A DNA stretch of 31,118 nt from Haplomitrium mnioides (lineage: Eukaryota > Marchantiophyta > Haplomitriopsida > Calobryales): positions 1 to 31,118 of the forward strand of contig JBNGIS010034683.1 of the NCBI GenBank assembly GCA_049999725.1, given 5' to 3'. Of this stretch, positions 1 through 9,318 are shown in pieces. Under the pieces are notes generated by a model. That model had not been told where the DNA came from and ran no database searches. It saw only the letters and a list, made by a program, of their open reading frames with translations. The translations under genes and the position numbers were made by a program. Numbering within the stretch: position 1 is the first letter of the stretch; each line of letters begins with the position of its first letter.

Positions 1-423
1 CCATTTTGGGTTGCCAAAGTTCTCAAAGTTGAGTCCTTTGATAAGGAAGATCCGCCAAATTCAAAACGAGTATGAGTTCAATGGTTTTGTTGTTTGGCTG
101 AAGATGCATATTCTGGTCAGTACTTCCCAGAAAAAATAGCAGCAACAAAAGGGAAACGCAAATCTAAGTTACATATTGATATACTTGATTTGACACAAAT
201 CACGACTTTATCGTTTGATTTTTTGCTCACCCGGAAAAACCAATTGAGGAAAGCCACTCTAGCTACCATTAAAGCAAATCTATTTGAGTACGAAATACAA
301 AAAGCCCTCAATCTTGAAATGCTTCAAAGAGATTCAAACAGTATCATTAACACTGAGAAAGATCAATCAAACCTTGCTGAATCTTCTGAAGCTGAATCCG
401 AAGAAATTAAAACAAACGACTAA
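1..423 (+). pseudogene. Decayed ORF of unknown function, 5' end outside window
   Basis: An open frame runs from the window edge to a stop at 421-423, with one in-frame TGA at 73-75. The upstream part reads like a small beta-rich module (FWVAKVLKVESFD, then VQWF, then YSGQYFPE). After it come a leucine/lysine-rich stretch (LRKATLATIKANLFEYE) and an acidic, serine-rich tail. The only start in the 94-423 part is a TTG, so this is probably the 3' end of a longer broken gene. It lies upstream of the right arm of an inverted-repeat element that ends at 2158, so it may be the C-terminal end of that element's own protein. I recognise no named family. A chance frame is possible but less likely, given its length and biased composition. 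Confidence 0.35.
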
Positions 424-854
424 AGTCCTTCGAGAATTTTGTTCTATGTTTTGTATTTGCAAATCTTGTATAATTTAAGAGGATTATTTCCAAAAGTATT
501 TGAAAATCGTTTTTAGTAACTTGTTGGATTTTTGGCAAACTTGAACTTGTGATCGTAAATCATTCCAAGTTGAATACTGTTCTCTATAAATGAACTTTCA
601 TTTATAGTTAATATTTTTATTTATTTCGTAGAAATATTTTCATCTCCAGAATATAAGTATTTTTCTTTTTACTTTTAAGGTTATTATCTTGCTGAAGCAT
701 CTACCCAAGTTGTTTAAATTGTTTTTCTTTTGAAAACTTAGTTGTAAAAATTTAAATCTTTAGCATTGTTTGACTCTTAAGAAGAGCTTTGTACCCGTTT
801 TTTACTTTTAGATTCTGAATTAAAAAGTTGAAATCTTTTGCATACGTAGAGTTT
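424..854. other. AT-rich stretch without recognisable feature
   Basis: I see no credible ORF or repeat here. The stretch is AT-rich with T-runs. It lies between the decayed ORF and the part that matches the 10657-18225 element, so it is probably inside the left-edge transposon copy. Confidence 0.4.
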
Positions 855-1020
855 GTTGCAAAAATGGAACATTTACAGTCTGTTTCCTCAGTTGTAGAAG
901 TGTGAACCCTATGCGTGCATAGACTTTGATTTGCAAGCGAAACGTATAATGTACAAAAACTCTTCTACCGAACCTAAAACCTAGCTTCTTCTCAGTCTTT
1001 CTTTAAGAATGTTGTGCTTG

Positions 1021-1280
1021 TGAGTTTGGATTCCTATGCGCCCATAGACTTTGGGGTGATGTGTTCAGATGGTGAGTTCGGATTCCTAAACGCGCCTAGA
1101 GTTTCGGGTGGAGTGTTCAGTTCGTGAGTTCGGATTCCTATGCGCGCATGGACTTTGGGGTGGAGTGTTCACTTGTTGAGCTTAGATTCCTTAGCACACC
1201 TAGTCTTTGGAGTGGAGTGTTCACATGTTGAACTTGGATTCCTATGCGCGCATAGACATTGGGTCGGAAGTCCATGCCTT
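1021..1280. repeat. 52-bp tandem repeat, 5 units
   Basis: GATTCC anchors occur at 1029, 1081, 1133, 1185 and 1237, exactly 52 bp apart. Each unit has a palindromic core of the type CTATGCGCGCATAG followed by ACTTTGGGGTGGAGTGTTCA. The same five-unit array with the same spacing recurs at 17335-17580, so it predates the split of the two element copies. Confidence 0.9.
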
Positions 1281-2112
1281 CCAAAAGTTCTACTTCTCCT
1301 GCATAACCCTTAAGCTTCTTCATACAAAGACAACCGCTTACAACTTTGTTTGTACATAGGTCCTAGACTCTTTTCTAGATCTTGAGACCTTTGTTTGGTT
1401 GAATCAAGTCTAAAACTTGAACACGTTTCTTGTTTACAATCTTAATGCAATCTCCTTAGCTACTACTTTTTTTATTCGGAACTATGATACGTTTCTGTAA
1501 ATGCTTCGTTGAACTATGAAATATTTTTAATTGCTAGAACCTTTTTGAAAGCATACATTCACTTTTGCTTGCATGGATTTTCAACTTAATTTGAAAGCTT
1601 GCTTTCTTCTTGACGTTTTAATTAAAGCTCCTAAATCGATGCAATGTTTCTTTTTGTTTGTTTTTGTTTACCCTTGCAAACTCATTCCCTTGACTTCTAG
1701 TCCCCTTAGGTTTATTCTTTGTGTTTTGTAATATTTTTCCAACAAAAAAGTTTGAAAGACCACCATGTGTACATGCGCCTCAAGTTTGTGCAATCAAACA
1801 TATTTCCAAATAGTTTCTTATGACGTGTATTTGAAATTTTGGGCTTAGAATTGTAATCAATGATAAATATAATTTTTTAATGAAAACTTATCGTAATTTT
1901 TATGATTTTAAAAAAATTCGAGTTTTCAAATGTTTTCGTAAAAACTAGTAAGATTGATTGATTTTGCATAACAAAATTGACTTTCACCCTATTATGCTTG
2001 CTGAAACGACCAAAAACAAATCCCAAGAACTCATGTACTTTTTGTTTTTTAAAATTAACCTCGTTTTTTATGTTTTTTGATATGAAAAATCACAATTTTC
2101 CAAAAAAAAAAA

Positions 2113-2158
2113 GTTCCTGTTCTGAGTAGCTTGTTCCTGGTTCAAAGTAGCGGCTATT
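2113..2158 (-). repeat. Right terminal inverted repeat of the left-edge element
   Basis: It contains two near-identical direct subrepeats of about 20 bp, each starting GTTCCTG and ending AGTAGC. The outer one is GTTCCTGGTTCAAAGTAGC. It matches the right end at 18180-18225 and, inverted, the left end at 10657-10690. Confidence 0.8.
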
Positions 2159-2440
2159 CTCCCACCTCCTCTCCATGGAGGGCCTGCATTACCACTATGG
2201 ATTGATCCCGCTTTAGACAGCGTCTGATCATCCTATCATACCCTCTCTTATATAGCACTTCTTTGATTAAGAGGTATGGCTTTACCTTCTTGAGGAATAT
2301 AGTAGCCTCCTCTCTACTACTGCCTTTGGGAAGCTGGGCGGAACAGAGGAATTCAGTGATGGTGGCGTAGTCCGTGGCCCTCCCAACCTTTACGTAGAAC
2401 AGGTCCTCATCAAGGAAGTCATCACCTATCTCCTCCTGAC
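2159..2440 (-). pseudogene. Pol C-terminal fragment: RNase H/integrase spacer and integrase zinc-binding start (element 1)
   Basis: The frame continues from RNase H (DFFSRIDRP, the degenerate equivalent of ADALSR) into an acidic spacer. It then reads YLLIKEVLYKRGYDRMIRRC, the usual lead-in to the integrase HHCC domain, and ends near the expected first histidine (MQALHGEE). Nothing of the catalytic DDE core remains, because the inverted-repeat element begins at 2158. The protein could not integrate. Confidence 0.8.
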
Positions 2441-2978
2441 TCACAGGTCTATCAATCCTGGAGAAGAAATCTACATTGTTGTGCTTCTTCTCGGGCTTGA
2501 TCTTTAATTCAAAATTGAACTCCTGCAAGAGAAGCACCTACCTCGCAATCCGACCGGTGACAGCTAGCTTGTTCACCATGTATTTGAGTGCATTGTGATC
2601 CGTATGGAAGATCACTTTGTAATGCAACAAATAATGCCTTAGTTTTTTCAAGGCATAGATGATCCATAGGGCTTCCCAGTCTGTGGCAGAGTAATTCTTC
2701 TCTGTTGGGACTAGTAGCGTGCTGGCAAAGTAGATTGGGTGGTCCCACCCCTTCTCATCCACTTGGGACAGCACTACTCCGATGCAGAACCCAGACATGT
2801 CGATCATCACATGGAAATCCTTCCCCCAACTAGGAGGGACTAACATAGGGGCGCTTGCCAGCCTCTTCTTCAATTCCGTAAAGCTTGCTAGCCTTTCAAA
2901 GGTGGCCTCAAATGTGCTACCCCCCTTGGTCATTTCGGTGAGGGGCAGAGCTACTGAGGCGAATTGGTCGATGAATCT
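2441..2978 (-). pseudogene. Gypsy RNase H domain (element 1)
   Basis: Two ORFs (2538-2933 and the start of 2154-2537), separated by an in-frame stop at 2535-2537, together give a complete Gypsy RNase H. The first catalytic aspartate is in VMIDMSGFCIGVVLSQ. The second acidic residue is in NYSATDWEALWIIYAL and the third in FHTDHNAL. The segment ends with the typical LLLQEFNFELKIKP. This domain would degrade the RNA strand of the RNA/DNA hybrid during reverse transcription. Its key residues survive although the gene is dead. Confidence 0.88.
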
Positions 2979-3735
2979 TCAATAGTACCCAACGCACCTC
3001 AGGAATCCTTGCACCTCCTTCAAGCTGGTGGGAAAGGCAACATTCATCCAATTGGTGATCTTTTCATGATCCTCCTCTATCTCCCTACTAGAAATCTGGT
3101 GTCCAAGGAGTATCCCCTCCTTCACCCCGAAGAAACACTTGCCAGGATGCAGTCTCAACCTCGTTTCTCTGCATCGTTGGAGGGTGAGCCTCACATCTTG
3201 CTCGTGGTTCTCCAGCTTTCCATATACCATGAAGTCATCGATAAACACTTCCAGGAATTTTCTAAGGTAGTCTGGAAGATATTCATCATCATCCGCTGGA
3301 AGGTGCCTAGCGCATTGCACAATCCGAAGGGCATTCTCTTGAAAGCAAACACCCCCCATTCCATGGTGAATGTTGTCTTGAGTTGATCCTCTTCTTAGAT
3401 CTATATTTGATTGTATCCTGAGTACCCATCAAGGAAGCTATACACTTCTTGCCCTGCCACTAAATCCAGCACCCCATCCATGAAAGGCAACGGATAGTGG
3501 TCCTTCTTGGTAGCCTCGTTCAACTTCCAAAATCCTGGCATACTCGGATCTTCTTCTCTCCATCTTCTCCCACCTTCTTGGGCACCACTACCAGGGGAGA
3601 CAGCCATTCACTATTGAGAAATGGGTAGATGAAATTGGCTTCAATCAATTTGTCTATCTCCTCTTTTACCAGCAAGGAGAACCGGGGATTCATTCTGAAT
3701 TGCCTTTGTCATACCGGGATTGCTGTTGGTTCCAA
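2979..3735 (-). pseudogene. Gypsy reverse transcriptase (element 1)
   Basis: RT is split across several frames. The N-terminal part starts just after an R-to-stop change near 3709 (QRQFRMNP, then VKEEIDKLIEANFIYP). A frameshift near 3530 precedes KLNEATKKDHYPLPFMDGVL and YSFLDGYSGYNQI, which carries the first catalytic aspartate. Stops and a shift occur around 3360-3405. The next part gives TMEWGVFAFKRMPFGLCNA and the active-site motif FIDDF (3231-3245; usually YVDD or FIDD). It continues through HPGKCFFGV and LLGHQIS to the RT end at VQGFLRCVGYY. Domain content is nearly full, and the breaks make it non-functional. Confidence 0.92.
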
Positions 3736-4425
3736 GTTGATCCGGTGCTCCCTCAATTCTTTCGGGACTCCCTTCAAATTCACGTGACTCCAAGCAAAGG
3801 TGTCATTGAAATTGTGCAGGAGATTAGTGACGGTCCGCTCCGATTCTCTGGGCAATTGGAAGCTTATGTGGAAGGTGTGTTCTTCTCGGACCACCAATTG
3901 CTTGTGCTGGGTATCCCGCACCACCCCTATCTCGTTTCGCCAATGGTTGTCTGCTGCTAGCATCTGAGTAGCCAATCTCACTCCGCCCTCCTCCCGAAGA
4001 GCTTCTTTGGACCTTTCCGTGTCCGCTTTCCGCATCCAATGAGACACTTCAGACTCCTCTTCCCTTCGGATCTGGATGTTCTCATCTCTGGTTCGATCTT
4101 CTATGGAATTCCTCCATTGGTGCTCTACTCCGGCGTATGTAGATAATTCAATCTGATTTACAGATACCACACCCTCCTCCGATAGATCCTCCTCTGTCGC
4201 CTCACTCACCATCTGCACCCAGTAGTGGTATTCCAAATCTTCTTCCTCCTTGGACCACTCGCTATCATATTCTGCCTTGGACTATGTTTCCTCCAAGTGA
4301 GGAACATGGCCATAGTGCACTATCGTTTTTTCGGGGCCGAACACCAATGTGGAGTTCTCCAAGTTGTGCTTAACTCGAGCCCGATATAGCCAATGCCTTC
4401 CAATCAACACTAGGTATGGAGATGC
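3736..4425 (-). pseudogene. Protease-RT linker of element 1 pol
   Basis: The 3709-4236 frame is a hydrophilic, acidic linker of about 175 residues. Near its C-terminus it has FNDTFAWSHVNLKGVPKELR, the segment found directly upstream of RT in many plant Gypsy polyproteins. Element 2 carries a homologous linker at 19029-19400. The part from 4237 to 4425 is frame-shifted but aligns with 19300-19500 by eye. Confidence 0.75.
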
Positions 4426-4893
4426 TTAGGTGGGTCGCATCACTAGATAGTTCAACTTGAACTCCTTCCCTCCGATGAATGTTGGTATTTGGAGGAGGGA
4501 GCCCAATGGCTTCACTCGTGACCCATCCGCTAGCCTCATAATTCTGGCTATATGCTGGAAATCCGTGAATCCTAGCTTGTGATCTCTTTCCTCCACCAAG
4601 ATGTTGACTCTTGCCCCTCCATCTACGAGCACTAATGACAGTGTGCACCCCACAATCTGTATGTCGATCTTCGGGGCCTTCTTGTCTTCACAAACCAACT
4701 GCAGATCTACTAGAGCTCCTACCTTGGGTAGCCTTCTTATCCTCTTGGCTCCCATCAGCAATTCACGGAGCTGCCTCCGATACAATGGGTTATCCTTGAT
4801 GACTTGGCCCACTGTGGTCGTAACATGACAATTCCGCACATCTGCTTGAATGTTGTAAGGGCTAGGCTTTGTCCCCTCTTCGGAAGCTGCCAC
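4426..4893 (-). pseudogene. Gypsy aspartic protease (element 1)
   Basis: A frame of 155 codons has the retroviral-type active-site segment LVLVDGGARVNILVEE (about 4588-4632). DGGA stands in place of the commoner DTGA or DSGA. It is followed by LGF and MRLADGSRVKPLGSL, then a C-terminal beta region ending KLNYLVMRPT. The enzyme would cleave the Gag-Pol polyprotein. DGG variants are common in plant Gypsy elements, so this alone does not mean inactivation. Element 2 has the homologue at 19598-19900 with the same VDGGA. Confidence 0.85.
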
Positions 4894-5085
4894 CTTCGCC
4901 CCTCCCTCTTGGGTCCCTCTGTGCTACTTGCGGACCTCTTTGAAGGTCTCCTCTACTGCTTGTTCCTCCTCCAAGGCTTCCAGAGTCTCCAATTGCCTCC
5001 TCATATGGTCATGCTGCTTCGGGTAGAACCACTTCGGATTATCCCTCTGATAATCCGAATCATTTCGTGATGAGGTCGCTTGAGC

Positions 5086-6599
5086 TTACCCTCTCTTGGC
5101 TTTCCACTCAGACTTCTTTTGGCTCCTCTTTTTGGCCTTTGCTTTGGCCCTGGTTACCACTCGGAAATAATCCACAAGGGTGGGAGTCTCCCATCCTGGT
5201 AATTCTGCTTCCTCCTCCGTCTCCAAGGTGATCAGATTGACAATTGCGGGGGGAGGAGGATTCGCGTTTGGCCCAGGGGCTGCATCGGGCCTTCTGGTTG
5301 GGCAATTGACAGCCACATGCCGCTCCTTCTTGCATTGGAAGCACAAGGGAGGTGGTTGGCCATAATCGCTCTTCCGGGATTCCGGACAATTGGAGAAAAT
5401 GTGGTCGGGCTGGCCACAATTCCAACACACCATGATCGTTGTCTTGGGTGGCCGATTGGCAGCCCATTGATTCACCGACCTTTCGCTCCCTCCTGTAGGC
5501 CAGCTTAGCATTGTTCGAGGTCCCCCACTAATTTGATACATGGTTTCCGAGGCCTCCTCCATCACGTATTCAACCTCTTCTCTCACGTATTATGGTGCTT
5601 CCTCCCTTACGTAATGCACAATGTTGTTGTCGTTCAGACATTCCTGAGGGGAGTGTCCGTGTTGCTTGCATCTGATGCACCAAACTCATACTCTTTGGGT
5701 GGCCAAGGGCTTGCCTTCTAGTTTGATCCCAGCCAAAAGGATGTTCATTGCCTCCATCTTGGCGCTCAGCTCTTCAATCCGATCCCTCCCCCTAGCTTCC
5801 TGCTTGCCTCGGGTTTGGGTTCAATTTTTCTGTACTTTCCCTTGTTACCCCCCTTGCGATGATTCACCTCCTTGGCTTGCTTCTTCTTCTTGATATCCTT
5901 CTTCTTCTTCTTCTTTTTGGATGATCGGTCCTCCTCTCAATTGTTGCTGCTCGACTCATTCTCGCTTTTCGAGGAGGACTCAAAATTCTCATTCGTTTCT
6001 CCAACACTATCCGAGGTGTCTGAGGTGTCATTGGAATCGTATTTGGCACATGCCTTCCTGCGAGAACTGGTGATTGCAGCTTTGACATAGGCTCGGGCTG
6101 CATTGACGGCTTCTTCCAGAGTCTGTGGGTTTGTTTGTCTCACCCAGGTCCCAATTCCTCTGGGTAGAGCTGCCATGAACCATGTCGTGAGCATCTTGTC
6201 AGTGGCTAGCGGGTTCAGCTTCTGCGCCACCTTCTTGAATCGCTGGAGGAATTTCCTCACTTACTCCTTCTTTTTCATTCTGAGCTAACCCATCTTGATC
6301 AACGCTTCTGTCTCTTCTTCGATCCCTCAAAATTCCGCAATGAATGTTGCCTTAAATGTATGCCAGTCTCGCTTGACATTATCAAGTAAATCCTTGTACT
6401 AAGGTTGGGCTTCTCCCCTCAAAACTATTAGCAAGATCCTAATTTTCACATGGCTTTTGCCATTTTCTGCTGTAGTGTTTTCCATATCATCCAGCCATAC
6501 ATCTGGGTCATCCTTCGGGCGTCCCTTGAAGGACTTGTATTTGAATCGACCTCAAAGCCCAACGGAGGTTACTGGATTGGCCATCTCTACATTGGCCAT
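5086..6599 (-). pseudogene. Gypsy gag with three CCHC zinc knuckles (element 1)
   Basis: The likely start is the ATG at 6597-6599 (MANVEMANPV). The capsid-type domain carries DDPDVWLDDMENT, HVKIRILL and, from 6260 down, VRKFLQRFKKVAQK and ALPRGIGTWVRQ. A serine/acid-rich region and a lysine run (GAA/AAG repeats, 5880-5920) follow. There are three CX2CX4HX4C knuckles: CIRCKQHGHSPQEC (5638-5679), CWNCGQPDHIFSNC (5386-5427) and CFQCKKERHVAVNC (5302-5343). Three knuckles exceed the usual one or two. Several sense codons have become stops, for example the tryptophan after GEAQP and the glutamine in KMGQL. Gag would form the particle and bind the element RNA. Confidence 0.88.
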
Positions 6600-6763
6600 T
6601 GCCACTTCCACCCAAAAGTTTCTTCTATCTACCACTCTTTCTCAACAGACTCACCTACAACAACTCTGTGTCTCGGATTGTGCTTCCCAATCTGACTTTG
6701 GGTCTTTGGTGCACAAGGTGATAACTTAGGTTCGGGTTGGTCTCAGGGTTCTCCAAACCTTTA

Positions 6764-6781
6764 GCCCTCCTTCTAGTGCCA
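6764..6781 (-). other. Candidate primer binding site (element 1)
   Basis: On the minus strand, 8 nt downstream of the LTR end (6790), the sequence reads TGGCACTAGAAGGAGGGC. Element 2 has TGGCGCTAGAAGGAGGGC at the same place. TGG at the start fits pairing with a tRNA 3' CCA end. I do not assign the tRNA, and the 8-9 nt gap is longer than usual. Confidence 0.5.
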
Positions 6782-7540
6782 AAAATTCATGTTTCTCCTT
6801 TGTTTCAGGCCTTAACCTTCTCAGGTGCCACTTTGAAGGCAAGGGAGGACAGATTCAGGGCTTTCAAGTTCTTTTTTGAGATGGCCCCTTACCAATTATC
6901 ACTTTGAAGCCTTAAAGAATTCTCTCCTTCCTTCCAAGCCTGTAGTTCACCACTCACTCTCTTCAGATTACACTCTAGTCATTCATTCATAAACCCCAAG
7001 TCCACATTTACCACACCCAGCATGCCTTGTGTAACTCCTTTACTATATTCCAAGGGTCCAAATCTTAGACCCTGCTACCTTGGGTATGCTTTGGGGGCAG
7101 AAAGGTGATGTGACCTGCACCAATGAACAATGACAGAGGACTAGACTCCCCCTCTCAAGGTTGTCACAAGAACTTATACAAGTGTGATTCCTAACTATCC
7201 TAATGTGAGCTATTTCCTAACTGTAAAATAGGTTCAAAACAGAGAGCATTAACCTCCAAGGTCACAGGACTGTGTCAAGGGACTTGACTCCCTCTCCAAA
7301 GTTGCCCTAAGGTGTGCTCAACCGTTCCTCTCAAATCCTAATCTAGAATGTTTCTTGTATACCAAATGCAGAATGCAAATCTAACTATTAACATATCCAC
7401 ATACACACCCAAACAACTTACTACAACAGAATAGAGTCCTTGAAGGCCTTCTAGAACTGGTCTCACCAACAGACCTCTCCCTTCCGAATCACTTACTACC
7501 TTCCAGCCTTCAGCTCAACTTCACACCCATACACCCCTCT

Positions 7541-7655
7541 CTAGATAGTTTTTCAACTTCCCTCACGAGAAGCCCTGACTTTACTTCCTCAAGCTAGGAA
7601 GAGGACTTCTTTGACTTCAGCCTCTAGAAGACAGTCTTCTTGACTGGAGGTAGCT
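7541..7655 (-). repeat. Conserved LTR hairpin block (element 1 LTR)
   Basis: This is one of four copies of a conserved LTR block; the others are at 8468-8581, 22590-22703 and 30411-30515. It starts TAGATAGTTTTTCAACTTCC and contains two short inverted repeats. In the element 2 copies these read CTTCCT-N6-AGGAAG and CTTCCA-CCTC-TGGAAG. Here the second has only a 4-bp stem (CTTC/GAAG). Confidence 0.6.
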
Positions 7656-7712
7656 CACTCCATCTCCAAACCTTGATAGGTCTTCTTTGTAGTACGAAGA
7701 CACTAACGTAGG

Positions 7713-7717
7713 CACCC
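7713..7717. repeat. Target-site duplication of element 2 (left), CACCC
   Basis: CACCC directly precedes the LTR terminus TGTCGCTCC at 7718. The same five bases follow the other LTR terminus (ending ...GGCTAACA at 25342). Five bases is the standard duplication for Gypsy integrases. Confidence 0.85.
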
Positions 7718-8467
7718 TGTCGCTCCCCTGTTCTAGGCCTTAACCCTTTCAGTCGCCTCTTTGGAGGCAGGAGAGGGCAGATTGTCGACTTTCAGGTTCT
7801 TTTCTGAGATGGCCCCTTGCCATTATTACTTTGCGGCTCTAAGGATTTTCCCTTTCCTTTCCAGCCTTTAACACACCACTCACTCTCTTTTGGTGGCACT
7901 CAAGTCAGTTAGTCACACAACCCCCAGGTCTCCATTCATACCTCTAGTTGATCTTTGTGTAATTCCTGTACTGTATTCCAAGGGCCCAATAACTTAGACC
8001 CTGCCATCTTATTCGTGCTTTAGGGCAAAAGTTTGCAGGTGACATGCACTACTGAACAATACAAGAGGTATGGACTCCCCCTCTCAAGGTTGTCATAGAA
8101 CGGGTACAACTGATCCTAACTATCCTAAGATGCACTAATTCCTACTCTATGCAACAGAATCACGAACAGAGAGCATTCACCCCTCAGATATCAGAACTGT
8201 GTCAAGGGATTGGACTCCCTCTCCATGGCTGTTCCCAAGGTCTGTTCAACTATCCTGATGTAGTCTAATCTAAAATGTCTCTCAAATACAAATACAGAAT
8301 GCAACTCTATCTACACACATATGCACAAACATAATTACACTATGTACTGCAAAGAGAAACAGAGTCCTTGAAGCCCCTTTGGACAGATCCACCAATTGAT
8401 ACCTCCCCTCTGAATCTTGTGATGCCTTACAGACTGCAGCCCAACAACCACCCACACACCCTTCTCT

Positions 8468-8581
8468 CTAGATAGTTTTTTAACTTCCCTCGCGAGAAGC
8501 CTTGACTTTACTTCCTCAGGCTAGGAAGAGGATTTCTTTGACTTCCACCTCTGGAAGACAGTTTTCCCAACTACAGGTAGC
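8468..8581 (-). repeat. Conserved LTR hairpin block (element 2 3' LTR)
   Basis: Same block with both stems perfect: CTTCCT/AGGAAG with a 6-nt loop (8511-8528), and CTTCCA/TGGAAG with a 4-nt loop (8542-8557). It lies about 750 bp from the LTR 3' end. A transcript-level structure in R or U5 is possible but unproven. Confidence 0.6.
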
Positions 8582-8694
8582 CCACTCCACCCCGAGCCTC
8601 GACAAGTCTTACTATGCAGTGCGTGGGCACTAACGCAACCCCCCCTCTCAACTCCACTTAGGAATTACACCAAAGTGTACTCCGAACACTCAGG

Positions 8695-9318
8695 GTTGAT
8701 ACTCCCACACAAGGAATGGCAGAGATGACCCCAAGCTCCTCACTCAACAGCCTCTTCCGAAGTCTTAGCCGGCCAGAATCCCTTCTAGACCCCCGTATCG
8801 GTCCACCTCCGCTCTAGTCCACCTGCGAGAACAAGTTCATCTGCATCGTCCGAGCATCTAGAGCTTCTCACTCTACGATTCTCGACGCCCCTCCAGTCCA
8901 CCTCCAAATCCCCGCTAGCTTCCTAGAGCTAGTTCACCCTCTTCACATAATCTTCTCACTAGATTCCCACTCCAGCCCCTCCTCGTTGCGATTTCCTTGT
9001 CCTAAGGTTGTTATGCTCCTGCACAGGAAATGCAGAGACGACCTCAAGTCCTCCCTTGGTTGCCTCTCTTGAAGTCTTAGGCGGCTAGAATCCCTTCTAG
9101 ACCCCCGTATCAGTCCACCTCCGCTCTAGTCCACTTGTAAGGACGAGTTCACTTGGATCGCCTGAGCATCCAGAGCTCCTCACTCTACGATTCTCGGCAC
9201 CCCTCCTGTCCACCTCCGAATCCTCCTGGCCCCTTGGAGCTAGTTCACCCGCTTCATGTGGTCTTCTCACTGGATTCCCACTCCATCCCCCCTCGTTGCA
9301 ATTTCCCTTCCGTGCAGT
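8695..9318. repeat. 312-bp tandem dimer inside the LTR
   Basis: GTTGATACTCC (8695) and GTTGTTATGCTCC (9007) open two units 312 bp apart. Both continue through CAGAGA, TAGAATCCCTTCTAGACCCC or a close variant, and TCCACCTCCGCTCTAGTCCAC. The 5' LTR of element 2 has the same dimer at about 22829 and 23140. The element 1 LTR has a single unit near 25399. Confidence 0.75.

Larger units (their letters stand above)
855..2158. mobile_element. Right arm of an inverted-repeat DNA element (copy 1, left part off-window)
   Basis: This stretch is collinear with the right end of the element at 10657-18225 (its bases about 17110-18225). It shares the block beginning at about 877 (ACAGTCTGT), five 52-bp repeats, the AT-rich subterminal part and the terminal inverted repeat. 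The main difference is about 260 bp (roughly 1277-1533) that is present here and absent from the other copy. The element ends at CTATT (2154-2158), where Gypsy pol sequence begins abruptly, so it inserted into the pol gene of element 1. The stop codon of the last pol ORF is supplied by this terminus. The left end and its target duplication are outside the window. Confidence 0.75.
2159..7717 (-). mobile_element. Gypsy element 1: pol, gag, PBS and the 3' part of its 5' LTR
   Basis: This is a minus-strand Ty3/Gypsy retrotransposon relic. Read in its sense direction, it holds the end of the 5' LTR (7717-6790), a PBS candidate, gag, protease, reverse transcriptase and RNase H. It is cut in the integrase zinc-binding region by the inverted-repeat element at 2158. 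Domain order PR-RT-RH is that of Gypsy and matches plant elements. The frame is broken by many stops and frameshifts, so it is inactive. The upstream 2 kb of its 5' LTR was separated by insertion of element 2 and lies at 25348-27379. No 3' LTR or polypurine tract is in the window. Confidence 0.88.
6790..7717 (-). repeat. 3' portion of the element 1 5' LTR (part A)
   Basis: It begins TGTTTCTCC on the plus strand (the LTR 3' end, ...CA, on the element strand) and aligns over its whole length with the start of the element 2 LTRs at 7718 and 21842, but is more diverged than those two are from each other. It ends at CACCC, the duplicated target of element 2. Joined across element 2 to 25348, the text matches the uninterrupted LTR at 8620-8680. 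Confidence 0.85.

Noticed and set aside
2964-3386. 140-codon plus-strand ORF
   Set aside because: It is antisense to the RT domain with its FIDDF motif; no independent protein signature.
5872-6090. Plus-strand ORF rich in Phe/Ser with a hydrophobic run
   Set aside because: It is the antisense shadow of the lysine- and serine-rich part of Gag.
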